DNA of 64,000 bases from Phragmites australis (taxonomy: Eukaryota > Streptophyta > Magnoliopsida > Poales > Poaceae). The position numbers and the translations under genes are program-made. Shown here one piece after another: positions 45,389 through 57,537 of this stretch. The notes under the pieces are model-generated. The model was not told the DNA's origin, did no database searches, and saw only the letters and a list, made by a program, of their open reading frames with translations. The stretch is from positions 48,471,001 to 48,535,000 of the forward strand of contig NC_084921.1 in the NCBI RefSeq assembly GCF_958298935.1, given 5' to 3'. Numbering within the stretch: the stretch's first letter is position 1; each line of letters opens with the position of its first letter.

Positions 45389-46778
45389 CGTATGGCTACG
45401 AGGGGTGTGAATTGGGAGAACTAAAGGGTCCAATCATATAACAAATTAAATGCTCGACTGTACTGTTCTTCGGTCCTTTTATTTTCTTTTTCCATGGGTA
45501 GCTTTCAGCTGCCTTCTTTATTACCTGAGACTCGTTTATCTGTTCTCTCTTTAATGAATAGGCAAAGCACCTGCCATTAAACTTTTAAAAAAAGACCGAT
45601 TCTGAACACTGTTAACATATTGGAACCGACTGTAGTCCATAGCTGTTTGGATATGTGAAAATTGAAAGTTGAAACCGCGTCGGATGCAGACAAATCGTAA
45701 GTGCAGGTGCCGTTTCCATTGCACCTGGGCGCAAGAAATTAAGGAGACTGAAAACCTGTCATCAGCCAGCCTACTAACACTACTAGATCTGCACTGTGGG
45801 GAAGAGAAAACAAGGGCCAGCCAGATCACGGTGCCCAGCTCGTATCCGGAGGAGCTCTCTTCTGAAGCTTCCGTGCAGCAGGACACATAACGCTTGCACT
45901 GCGCCAGGCCCGGCCGGGGGGGGGGGGGGGGGGGCGAGCGGGGCAGCCGCCCCGGGCCCCCAAATCCCACGGGCCCAATCCGGCAATACTAGGTTTTTTA
46001 TTTTCTATGCGATGCGGCTTGCGTGTACGTGTTGGACTGTTGCCGACTTGCCGTATCCCGCGCCGACGCGTGACGCCCCGAGACGGACGGCGAGAGCGAG
46101 ACGGCCGACTCCCCGAGACCCGAGTGGCATGCCGCCTGGCAGCCTGCGACGCGCCGCGCGGCACGCGCTGACGCGCCCGGTGCCCACGCCGACGCCCCCG
46201 AGCAGGCCTACGCGGCTGCGCCCGAGACCCCGAGTGCCGACTGCCTCGAGTGCCGAGTCGACGTGCTGCACAGGGCACAGCACTGCTGTCTGCTGCCGCC
46301 TGCCTGTCTGCTGTCTCTGTCTGTCTGCACACGCCGCGAGCCCACGACGCAGACGCCCACGAGTCACGACGCAGCGCCGACGCCAGACGCAGACGGCAGA
46401 CGCCCAGAGCGGCATAGCGGCAGAGCCCCAGACGGCCACTCGGCTAGACGCCCAGAACACCAGACGCCACTGTATTGTACAATCAGTCAATCACATCATC
46501 TAATTTCTGTTTTGAGATGGATTTATTTTGTTGATCAATTCTCAAAGTATGCATATCACTTGTTAGTTTGTTTTAATTTTCAGCGGGAAGACGCCAAGAC
46601 GGTGGCTTGCTCTCGTCTAGTTGTCTTAGTCGACGAATTGGTGATTGGAGACAATGGTGAGACGGCAACTTGCCTAATCATTGAGATAATAACTCGTCTT
46701 AATCGTCTAGTTGGTGATCCTTGTAGTATTTCAATCACTAATATATTTTCTTTTTAATTTTCAGCATGTTCTTGAATT

Positions 46779-48435
46779 ATGTCTTCTAGAAAGTATGCAT
46801 CTGGCAGCGAAAAAAGGAAAAAAAGGAAACGAGTAGATGAGTTGGTGGAATCACAAAAGGGAGCTATTGACAAAATTTTTAAGAGTAATACGAGCAGTTC
46901 AAAGAACCCAAATGAGTTGGCGATAGCTGTTATGGAGGAACAACCTAATGAGAATTCAAAAGATCAATGCCCTACAGAAGAAAATATAGATACCAATGGG
47001 GATGATAACAATGTGAGTGATCATGAGCATATATTTAATTCAGCTGCTAGTGTTGATGAACAACCATTTTTTTCAGTGGATATCTATGATCCATAAAATT
47101 GGGGTAATCTTGATAACAAAGCTAGAGACGTATTAGTTGAGAAGGGACCTATAAGAGAAGAAAATCTTAAATTCCCTTCAGATGGTAACTCAAGGTATTT
47201 TTCGTATGCTCATTATTCTAGAATAATGAGCAATGGAGAGGTACATGACAGAAAATGGTTGGTTTATTCTAAGCATGTTGATAAAGTGTTTTGCTTCTGT
47301 TGTAAGATTTTCAAATCTAACAATAGCAAGAGTTCATTAGGAGATAATGGATTTAGAGATTGGAAGCATCTCAGCGAAAGGCTCAAAGAACATGAAACTA
47401 GTGTCGAGCATATTACTAGCATGAGGTCTTGGAATGAATTAAGTACTAGATTGAGCAAAAATGAAACAATTGACAAAGATTTCCAACAGGAAATCACAAA
47501 GGAGAAAGAACAGTTAAAGCAAGTTTTGTTTCGAATAGTTGCCATTGTTAAATATCTTGGTAAACGAAATTTGGCTTTTAGAGGATCTAGTGAGCAGCTT
47601 TACAATGATAACAATGGTAATTTCTTAGCTTGTGTTGAGATGATTGCAGAATTTGATTTGGTAATGCAAGACCACCTTAGGCGCATTCAAAATAATGAAA
47701 TTCATTATCATTATCTCAGTCACAAAATTCAGAATGAGTTGATTTCTCTTTTGGCTTCCAATGTTACAAATACTATCTTAAAGATTGTCAAAGAGGTCAA
47801 ATATTTCTCCATTATCCTTGATTGTACCCCTGATGTGAGTCATGAAGAACAAATGACTTTGATAGTTCGATGTGTTAATATGTCTAAGAGGAAAACAAAA
47901 ATTGAGAAGTACTTTCTTGGGTTTTTGAAGGTGGATGACACATCTGGTTTGGGCCTTTTTAATGTATTACTTGAGTCTATGAAGTCATTTGGTCTTAATA
48001 TTGATGATATAAGGGGTCAAGGTTATGACAACGGTTCAAATATGAAAGGAAAACACCAGGGGTACAAAAAAGGTTGCTTGATATCAATCCAAGAGCTTTG
48101 TAATATCTGAATTAAGGGTTATGCAATTGACTTTGCCGGATAGAATAATGTTTGTTACGGAGGTTTTTGAATTTGTTAGAGAAGTGGACTGCTATCCTAA
48201 TGTTTCTATTGCTTATCGAATCTTATTTACTGTACATGTGACTGTGGCATCAGCTGAAAGAAGCTTTTCAAAGTTGAAGTTATTGAAGAACTATTTGAGG
48301 TCAGTAATATCTCAAGAAAGACTAACTGGTTTGGCGACCTTATGCATTGAGAAAAATTTACTAGATGAGATTGATGTTGATACTATCATTAGTGAATTCG
48401 CTTCTGTAAATATTAGAAGAAATTATTTCAGATGA
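46779..48435 (+). pseudogene. hAT transposase (zf-TTF, DUF4371, hATC), broken and internally deleted
   Basis: A basic N-terminus SGSEKRKKRKRVDEL ends in an in-frame TAA at 47094 within the conserved block [18 protein letters not shown]. The frame resumes with [20 protein letters not shown] and the TTF zinc finger [10 protein letters not shown]...[18 protein letters not shown]. The DUF4371 part shows [14 protein letters not shown] (first catalytic Asp) and [12 protein letters not shown] (second Asp). At about 48063 a base is missing and the frame shifts. Just after (near 48100) the sequence jumps to the C-terminal hATC dimerisation domain (YPNVSIAYRILFTVHVTVAS; ERSFSKLKLLKNYLRS; ERLTGLATLCIEK), ending at 48435. 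The intervening several hundred residues, including the catalytic Glu region, are gone. It is not functional, although the ends could still be mobilised. Confidence 0.87.
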
Positions 48436-48878
48436 TCTCCACAGGTAAAATTACAATCATATGCAATTTTACTTCGTAAGCTTAGCTACATTCATTGTGT
48501 CTAACATGTATAATCATATTCTTATATTTGTTTTAGATTTATGAAAAGCTGGCTTCTGATTTCAAGTTGGGTGATGGAGTCGTGATTGTTAATCTTTGTG
48601 CTGATAAATACAGAGACTTGACTGAGAAGTATGTCTTTATTTTACTCTATCATATAGTCATATGTCTCGTCTACATCTTATTTTCGCTGTTTATGTTATT
48701 GTGTACTGGGGTATGCTATTTTTTTCATATGATACATATAATTGCTATTTGTTTGATATAAAAAAATAACACTATTTGCTTTGAGCCACTGTAGTATATA
48801 AATATTTCAAAATATATATTTAATAGGGTTCTATTTTTAATCTTGTTCTAAACCACTAAAATATCAGGACCAGTCCTG
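48435..48878 (+). other. 3' untranslated part of the hAT element
   Basis: AT-rich. A possible extra exon, 'gatttatgaaaagctggctt' (from 48537), follows an intron-like 'ttgttttag'. No domain is seen. Confidence 0.4.
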
Positions 48879-48886
48879 CACTGCGC

Positions 48887-50975
48887 TCGGTTCGGTGCCC
48901 CGGCCTCCTCTCAGGCACTCACAAACCCACCACCAATAATGCAGCAAACTTATGCTATACTTGTCTCACCAATAGAGCGCGCGCGGCGAAAGTTCAGAGA
49001 AGAAAAGAACTCTGTGCGTCTGCACCTGGCTTCTCTTCGTGCTGCGATCTGTATGGGCCGAAACGAACTGCGTTGGCGCGTCAGGAAGAGATTTTGCTCA
49101 TGCTTTGCCTTTCGCACCGGATGCTTTTCAGGCAATCTTTCTTGGGGGGTGGGAGCTGAAAACTATGGGCAATTATACGTGGTCGACGTGGAGTAATTAT
49201 GTACGTCGATCGTTCACGAGTGGACGGCGCGTCATTTCTCATTCGCCCCTCCAACGTGTGGGTGTGGCGATCTAGCTTGCATCACTGCATCTTTGATTCC
49301 TCTGCAAGCACATTGGTCTGAACACACGAATGATTTTGGTTCTTCGCAGGAAAAGCAGGGCTCATTGGTGACGTGTTGCGGTTCAAAACAGTTGCGTGCT
49401 GAGACGAGTAGCCGAGCTTCGACACCTTGGAAGCAAGCGTTCCGCTTGCCGCTTGCCGCTTGCCGCCAGTATAAAACCTTTCGGCTTTCTGTTTGATCTG
49501 AGAGCAGCGTGCCATCCACTTGCGCAGAATCTCGAGACATGGCACACTAAACAATAGCAAGATGCCAGTATTGTATGGGCTCTGTGCCCTGTATTCTACT
49601 GCTGACTGACACTCAAGTCTTAGACAATAACACGAGCGGCACAAATTTGCATCTCGGCAACGTGATCAGCACTCCTCGTTGGAGTACTAACACTTTTCTG
49701 CTCCCTGAACCCAATAGAGAGAGAGAGAGAGAGCCATTCGTCAAAGTCGCCGAGCCTCCCCTAGATGCGCCGTTTTCCACAAGAAGGATAACCTCATAAG
49801 CATCAGCTAGGAGCTGAGACCTGTTCAGTTTCTTCCGTATAGTAACTTGAAGTGGCACATTGACTACAGCACTGTATTGCTATTTGCATGCTATTATATT
49901 ATTTGTATGTGTAATACTCTGTTTGACAGTTATCAATCTTTATATTTACTAATTCAAGTTGAAACCTGTTTAGTTTATCAGCTATTCAGCTTGCAGTTGA
50001 GACCTGTCCAGTTTCTGTGATCACATATAATAACTTGAGGTAGCACATTGTCCGCATTACTATATTGCCACTGTATGAAAAACAGATAAAAGAAATACAA
50101 TTTAGAGACAGGTCATTATATGACTCATCGCTTATGTAGCTTTAGATCGAGACCAGATATTAGCCTGTCACTGATAACATGTCATCAGTGACAGATCATA
50201 ATATTATTTGTAATTTATCATATTGGTGACGAATCTCCTTATACAAATCATAAGTGACATATTATGTTATGATCTATCACTTATGATTAAAAACGGATCC
50301 AAAAGATGGCACAAGTGGACCACGAACCACCCTAAGATTTTTCTCCGACCTAAGGCTCACCGGTGGATAAAAAAAACTCAGCTTCATTTGTTCGGCCGTA
50401 CCTCCACTACAGCGCCGCCGGTCTCGCTTTCGTCTGCTCGCAGCTGCCGTCCCTCAAGCGCCCCCGGCCTAGCTCCCGTCCGCTCGGAGGTTCGGGTCCT
50501 GACTCCCCATCCCATCCCATCCCATCCGCTCCTGGCTCCCGTCCGGCGTCCGCTCGACAGCAGTGAGCGGCTGAGCGCCATCAGTGACACATGCATGCTT
50601 CATTATAGTTTGTATAAAAGTAACTACCGGTCCGTAACAACCAATAATGTAATCTCTGCAACATATCTGTCTCCCATCAAAGAAAAAGCAATCGCGAAAG
50701 AATAACGTGTCATGCATGGTACTTGGATTCCCACACTCTTAACGCATTTAGAGATAAGCATAATATGTGGTGCAATAAACATTGCAGTCCCAACGTGTTA
50801 GTATTCTTTATCTACCAGGATGTATTAAACTCCGGTTAGCATCTTTATAATGTATGTATACTACTCGGAGGATGTTAATCCTAAGAGGTAAAAGGCCACA
50901 TAAATCTTGGAGAAAAAAGTAGCTAGAAACTCACACGTTAATCGTATGGAAAAAACATCTAGGCCTTTCATATTA
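48887..50975. other. Intergenic with a small direct repeat and CACTA-like palindromes
   Basis: No gene is supported. A repeat of about 70 bp ('gagacctg-tcagtttct' to 'gtagcacattg') occurs at about 49815-49880 and 49997-50070. A near-perfect 28-bp palindrome, TGTCACTGATAACATG followed by TCATCAGTGACA, lies at 50166-50193, and more GTGAC words follow to about 50290, as in CACTA subterminal regions. (GA)n lies at 49709-49732. Confidence 0.5.
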
Positions 50976-51839
50976 GGATCTATTTATTTTTTTATTCTGA
51001 TTTCAGAATTTTGATTTTAAAATTAGAATTGAAAATAAACAGACCGATTCTATAATCCAGATTTCATAATCTAAAGGTAGAGAAAAGTTACTTCTGAATT
51101 ATGGATTGTGTCATATATTTACCCATTATTACTATTATAAGCATAATGTTTCATTTTTTTCTCCCTTCGCTCTCTCCCTGCTCTCTCCTCTTGATGCCGA
51201 TCCGAGCTCCCACCGATCCAAGTTGTAGTTGGGCTCACCAAGGTGGAGAGGTGGCGGATTCGGCCAGTGTTAGTGGCAGGGTACCAGATTTTGGGGCGGC
51301 CCCGGTGGGGAGCAGAGGCGAGCGACGACGGGCTCGATGGCGGTGGAATTGGATGTGGCTGGTGTAACCGAGGCAACAATGCTGCCCAAGGATGGTAGTA
51401 GGGTCACGGCGTTGCGATGGTGCGTAGTGAAGAGCCTCTCGGTGATGCGGCAGCCTCCAAATCCATCGTCCACCGCAGGAAAAGGAGCAAGGAGAAGACA
51501 GGGAGCGGAAGAGTGAAGAGTTTGAGCTGCGTCATGATGCAATGGTGCGGTAATCTGGTGAGTGAAATTAGTAGGGTAGTTGGAGAGAAGCAGAATGAGA
51601 TCGCAAGCATTGAAAGAGATTGTCGGAGTTGCGGCAATCGGTGGCGACAGTGGTGCTGCGTGAAGAGCGAGTCTGTAGGGGAGGGGGGGAGAAAGGAGAT
51701 TATAATAATTTGATACTATTTGTTTTAGATTGTACAATCTAAATTCTAACAATTTAGATTTTAGATTATCAAAATCATAATCTAGATTGTTAGAATCATA
51801 ATCTGGATTGTTATAATTAAAATAGAAATAAACAGGCTC
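50976..51839. mobile_element. Harbinger-like non-autonomous element, 864 bp
   Basis: Ends GGATCTATTTATTT (left) and, read inward, GAGCCTGTTTATTT (right), with perfect TTA duplications at 50973-50975 and 51840-51842. The flanks are rich in 'taatctagattgttagaatc' words; the centre (51170-51700) is GC-richer with ORFs of up to 160 codons on the minus strand that show no domain. It could be a captured gene fragment, but I cannot name one. Confidence 0.65.
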
Positions 51840-51842
51840 TTA

Positions 51843-52640
51843 ATATGTATCTAAATTAAGTTGGACAGTTTGGATCAAATTCAATCTGATTTGCCTCACT
51901 CCATGCATCAATGTTTCCATATATGCACGCATATGAATCCTGTTGCGCCACGACAAATTCTACGACCATACAACGTATGTTCAAATACAAACCGCGGAGA
52001 TAGCAGAACCGTACTCGACACAAGGTTCTACGTGTAAATATTTCCCTTTTTTCCTTGGTCAAATCTTCTCCTGGCAAATAGATTAAACAGACTAGATTGG
52101 TTAGGGAACAACGAGGTTTGAAGTCTGGCTGACAACACATGACAATGTATCTCCACGGTAACGAAAGTATAGTTACTAAGTGACTGGCAAATATCAAACC
52201 AAAACATGCACATGGGCATAAGTAGCATTGAAGTGATGCAAAATCAAGTTGGAATTTCATAGGCTTAAAGATTGGTTAATTCGTCAAACTGAGAATGAGA
52301 GGGTAAGGTGCTAGCAATAAGTTTGGAAAACACGTAAATTCAAATTGAAAGCAGATGAATTTCCAAATTATAAACTCCCATGTCAATCATAAAAAAATGA
52401 AAGCATCTATCCATTCGTATGTGGGTGCACTACTGTTTTACATGGCTCAAATAACCTTATAGACCTCGAGTAGGTTATAATATAATGCAGTAGATAAGTT
52501 GACCGGGATATAATTCATATTATATATTATATATATTTTGTATATCTATAAAAGGTATATAGGGATCAAGTAGTGAAATTTTTAGAATTTGTTTTTAAAA
52601 AAAACTACGCATGAATCTATGGGAAAACAGTATTTAAAAA
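51843..52640. other. Intergenic, nothing supported
   Basis: A minus ORF (51856-52260) has no recognisable domain, and no repeats stand out. Confidence 0.4.
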
Positions 52641-52649
52641 TGACCCTTT

Positions 52650-52865
52650 TTACGACGACATGACATTTGGCACCGTGGTTGAATATCACGACCCGTGACA
52701 ATTGACACCGTGGTAAAATAGAATATCAGTAGCACAACGCCAAATATCACGGTGCCATGCTATTCAACCATGGCGTCAAATGTCATGGCGTCTACAAATA
52801 GGTCTATTTTTAGAAATTATTTTCACAAGGGTCTATTGGTAGAATATATTTTAAAAAGGGTTAAA
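52650..52865. repeat. Small hairpin-forming MITE-like element
   Basis: The arms 'catgacatttggcaccgtgg' (from 52660) and 'ccatggcgtcaaatgtcatg' (to about 52789) are inverted copies. Outer words 'aaatgaccctttttac' and 'aaggg' suggest longer decayed ends. No target duplication was identified. Confidence 0.5.
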
Positions 52866-53085
52866 ATGTAAAAATTCCACAATCAACTACATCTTACTTG
52901 ATACGGAGCTACTTATGGCTACCACAGAGTAAGGTATGGAGACGATATGTTTGGAAGCTACTACTTCCGGATACATAAGTAATCCACTATTCAAGAAGGA
53001 TTTCCAAATCTTCGAAGTCTAACAATCCGAGTAGGGTCATGCCCTAAGTTCCCTCGATTATATAAGGCTGGGAGATGGGTATGTC

Positions 53086-53711
53086 TAGAGATGATAATTT
53101 ATCCTGATTACCTGTTTACCTGCAAATAAATACCCTAATAGGTTAGATTTATGTAGCATTTGGTACACATGGGTACGTTCATGAACAAAAAATACTACCT
53201 GATGGGTAGTTGGGTACGAGTATGGGTAAGGTATATTCATACCCACGAAACTCGTATAGCTCTTTGATAGGTGGGTCCCAACCCTCCAAATCCTAATCTC
53301 TTTTCCTCATCTCATCTTGTATTCAGTATTCCTCACTCCTCAGCCACCACATGCACCTCATCATGTATTCACCACCATCACCTCCCGCACCCCCAGCACT
53401 ACGCACCCCCACCGCCTCATGTCACCTCCAGTACCGCGCCTAGTGCCCCCGTCGCCTCCAGCCGCCTCTAGAACCCAGTGCCACCGAAGCCTCCTGTTGT
53501 CGCCTCTAGCACCGCACGTCCCTGCCGCCTTCAGCAGTCCAGATCCATCGTCGACCCATCGCATTTTCACGGTGAGAACCGTGGGTAACGGGTTTGGGGG
53601 CCGCTCTTCGCCTACGGGTATTCCCGGGTATACCAACGGGCGAGAAAAAATTGATAGGCACGGGTATAGGTGAGCACTATCCGTACCCGTCGTACCCAAT
53701 TAGCATCCGTA
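53086..53711. mobile_element. Non-autonomous hAT element (MITE), 626 bp
   Basis: The left end 'tagagatgataattta' pairs with the right end 'aattagcatccgta'. 'gggtacgagtatgggtaagg' and 'ggtataggtgagcactatcc' words sit inside the ends, like those in the element at 22801. The flanking 8-mers GGTATGTC and TGTACATC agree at five positions. ORFs in the C-rich centre are not supported. Confidence 0.5.
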
Positions 53712-56700
53712 TGTACATCCAAGCCAACCAACTCACAATCGCGATTGAAGTATAAGCAAGCCGCATCTTCATATCTTCAAAGTCACAAAACCCTCAAGAC
53801 TAATCGCGTAGAAAATCAACACACATCAAAGATTCAAGACAGAAGCAATCCCTTTGGCGACTAGATCTTAAGCATTAGATGCACCAAAAACCACCTAGTT
53901 CTTATGATTAGAGTCATCCACATCAGCATTGTACTCTGCGGTCGAAGAATAATTAAGGCAAGACAAAGATGTATGGTTATTATCCAACTCGAGGGAGCCG
54001 AACATGTATAACTCTATGTCTTTATTCGTGGTATACTTCATCAACTTCACACATATTTTCTATATCATAAAACAATAAGCAATTGTGTACAAATCCTCAA
54101 CATTAGTGGATTGAATTAATCAATTTATGTCGTATACATATAGGACTTCTCAATATATATGACTCTATTTTAGGAAGATAGATTGTTTGATGTGCGCAGG
54201 ACTGATCATGGTTTCCGCGAAATTACGAACACACAACCAACTTATTCACGAATTTCTACAATTCATGAATTCTAAATTGCTAGCCCGGGTTGATGGACGC
54301 TATAATATAATCAGTAGGGGAGCTCCCATTCCTGTTTCCTCCAAAAAAAAATCTAATCAGTACTATGTTTGACAAATCAAACAGGAGTCATGCAACAGTT
54401 CTACATTGTCATTGTTATTCTTTTTTCGCTGTCAAACATGATAATTACTGTTAAGCTAGTAGTAGTTGCTCCGTTGCACCATTAGTGGAGGCATAATTTT
54501 CTTCTTGACAACGAGTACAAAGCTTGTCTCCAACCACTGGATTAGACACCTAGACTGAGATTATTTCTACCACGGCCAATTATGAGCTTAAAACAATACA
54601 ACTACATGGATCGATGAGCTCATCAACAGTACTTTTCTCACTTGGGATTCAATGGTGAAAAGTCTAACCGGGACCATTTGCTCAAGAGAATGTTTATATA
54701 GTCTTTTTTAGGCATGATCATTGAGGTGGCTCGAGATTTCACCCCATGCACGATAGACGATCCAATCATATCGTGGCACACAGGTGCCAATAATATGCTC
54801 AACTTGATATGACATATGTAAGAAGAAGGTGCATGATTCCGGTCCCCATCAAAGAAGACTCCACGCAAGATAGGAACAAAGAACAGCGGAGAAGATAATG
54901 CGACATTATTCGCTACGAAAATGCTGGTAAATTAATTGACTAAGGCTAAGGAAAATTCCAGGTGATGCTTTCATGATATTGAGTTGTATGTACCGATTTT
55001 TTATTTAACTAGCAAATGACTCAAGTTAATAGCACGACTAACCTCGATGTAATATTTTATCATGATAATTTTTAATTAAAAATTAGTATCTTTAGATTTT
55101 TTTTTACAAGTTTAGTATCATTTAGTTACAAAACACATAAAATTAAAAAAATATGATAGTGGAATGAAAATTATTTATACTCCAAATTTATACTAAATCG
55201 TATACACATGTTGGTTCGATTTGTATACGTTTTGATCAACTGTCAAAATTGTGTATCAGTTATAGACAACCTATCTAAAATCAGAATAGTTTTGCCTTGC
55301 CTGTTGCATGCTTTGATGTGATGAGCATGAGCTACATAGTACTTCTTAATCTATTATCTTAGTAAAAGTTTTAAAAATCATTATTTTTTATTATGAATTT
55401 TAGCTATTGATAAATTATATTTTACATGAACTCTTTATTTATGTATTTGATTTTTATAATAATTTGATTTTTTATAAAACTATATTTGATATAGATCCTT
55501 AATTTTCTATTCTAACCCCACTTTTAATTATTAATATTTATTTTATTTTATTTGGACTCTTTATTTAGATATTTTGTTTCCTAAACCGTATGAAAATCGA
55601 ACAGCTAATTTTCTATAATTTTTAATTTCCAATTTAGGTATTTATTAATTGTATTTGATATTGACTCTTTGATTTCCGAATTTAGCTATTTATTAATCGT
55701 ATTTGATATGAGCTCTTTGGTTTAATCTAGATCATTAGATGTTTATAAATGAGTAGTCTAGATCTTATTCTTTTTTCTGATTAACGTAATAATTTTGTGA
55801 TTTTGAGAATAAATGTGGGAACTCTTTTTCATCTCAAATAATAATATAATAGGTTACATCTCGTCAGGACTTAGAACTCAAAACATCCGACTCTAGTACT
55901 ATATTAGGTTGCATATTAAGTTGCTTTTACCGATCAACTCAATCAAAAATCTAAGCTGATAAAAAAAAAAATTCACTTATACTTTTAACACATCGGCAAT
56001 GCGGCTCTCTTGCTGCGTGCGTGGCCGGTGCACATCGCCATCCAAGCGCCATGCTTGAATGGGGCCATATCCCAGTTAATCCACCGTCAATTGAAATAAA
56101 CAAACGGCGTGCTTCGATCGAATCTAGAGCGCAATAATGTAATCCAAAGAATCAAAAGTTGATTGTGTTGTGAGCTAATAGGTCAGGACACATCACTACC
56201 GTCCTTCTACCAACCACCATGATAAGATAGGAGGAGAGAGGCGATAGGTTGCTTTAGTTTGTTTCTCCATTTGATAAATAAACTAGCAACGTGCAGTTTT
56301 GGCTAAAGAGATATAAGAGAAGTGCCCTCCAGGAGGCAAGTCAAAGATGAACGCTTCTTTGGGTCACACTATTTTCGAACTTTGGTATGGGTGTATGACC
56401 AAGAGATCTCTCTCAATGACCGGGCAATGTTGTTTTATATTTGGAGATGGTTTATTGTGTATAGTTGCGTCACTGTGTGTAACATGACTATGAAAAACAG
56501 TTTAGGTGCTAAAGGTGTGTCCAAATCCATGGGCTTTGCACATATGTTAGACCAGAAACCTTGTGCACTGATCACATGAAACAATGAGCTTACCATGAGC
56601 TAAATAATGCATAGGGGTTTTGATAGGTACCTACGCCTTGTTTGACAACGATTGTGAAGCAAACTAGGAGTTCAGAAGGACTGAGTATTCGTCTGGGAAT

Positions 56701-57025
56701 TTGCTTGTTAAGTCCCAATCTACTGTTTGGATGTGAGAAGAGAAGCTGTAACAAAATGATTAGTAAATTGTAAAGCATCTTGATTTAAGTCATGTTCAAG
56801 GGATCAGTATCTCTCCCAGCAACCATTCCCTTCAAATTTCGTCCCCCCCCCCTCAATAGGTCCAAGATGCATAAACAGTCCCAGATAACAACTCTATGTA
56901 GGTTTACAGTATTTTGTTGCCCAGATTAGAGAAATATGCATAGCAAAGCATACTGAAATATGCTCCCAAAACAATCGAGAAGGATAGCTCCCTTCTCCTA
57001 AAGGCCTATCCCAATTGCCAACGAG
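53712..57025. other. Long AT-rich intergenic stretch
   Basis: No gene is supported. ORFs at 54187, 54638 and 56322 have no domain. At 55370-55740 a degenerate repeat with 'tttgatatgagctcttt' and 'tagctatttattaat' words recurs several times at 80-110 bp spacing. A C run lies at about 56846. Confidence 0.45.
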
Positions 57026-57523
57026 TGTAGGCAAAGCAAGTTGGAATTGGTCTCGGCAAATAGCTAACATATCCTAACTAAGGAGATTGAGAGATGGGTC
57101 TCATCCCCATATGCGCCACGATCGGAGACGCAATCAGCACATGGTCATGATCGGAGGTGTAACCAACATATGGTTGCGGCCCCGAGTCGAGCAGCGCCAT
57201 ATAAATAAGAGGGCCGGCGTCTAGCGGGCTATTCAATCCCGTGAGTTTCAAAATGCCTTAATATCTCCTTCCCGATCCTAAAGAGGCGTTGGATCAACTT
57301 GAAAGCCACCGCCGCCACTGCTGCGTTACATCAACCAAACGGCATCGACCTTCTTCACCAACACGTACAACTATATCAAGCTGGCCACTTCGACTACACC
57401 GACCGATCACGCTCCTCACCTTCATCTGATGGCATCTTCGAACGCCAGTATATCCACATGCTTCCGTAAGATGTGTATGTCTTAGGGCTAATGATGATTT
57501 AAAATGAACCCAAGTGTATTACA
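57026..57523 (+). repeat. copia 5' LTR, about 490 bp
   Basis: The end is clear: 'caagtgtattaca' at 57511-57523, one base before a tRNA-iMet-type primer site. The start is either TGTAGGCAAAGC at 57026 or near 57040 ('gttggaattgg'). A TATAAATA box lies at 57200. No second LTR is inside the window. Confidence 0.7.
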
Positions 57524-57524
57524 A

Positions 57525-57537
57525 TGGTATCAGAGCC
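57525..57537 (+). promoter_or_regulatory. copia primer-binding site (tRNA-iMet)
   Basis: TGGTATCAGAGCC is the standard plant copia primer site, complementary to the 3' end of initiator methionine tRNA. Confidence 0.93.

Larger units (their letters stand above)
42077..45601 (+). mobile_element. L1-type LINE with internal deletion
   Basis: An 8-bp target duplication GACCGATT lies at 42077-42084 and 45594-45601. The body is 42085-45593 and ends 'gcacctgccattaaac', then a short A run, as plant L1s do. Both ORF1 and the 3' half of ORF2 are recognisable, but at 3.5 kb it is far shorter than a full element (6-7 kb), and the middle is missing. Confidence 0.85.
45905..48878 (+). mobile_element. hAT element, TTF/DUF4371 (ZMYM1-like) type, internally deleted
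   Basis: The perfect 8-bp duplication CACTGCGC lies at 45897-45904 and 48879-48886. The ends are CAGGCCCGGCC at left and, read inward, CAGGACTGGTC at right, a short hAT-like inverted repeat. The left end is followed at once by about 20 G. The 45980-46490 stretch is GC-rich, gives long chance ORFs on both strands and has no domain. Confidence 0.88.

Noticed and set aside
45796..46503. ORFs of 235, 168 and 161 codons near the hAT left end
   Set aside because: Overlapping frames on both strands in GC-rich DNA, one crossing the transposon border; no domain.
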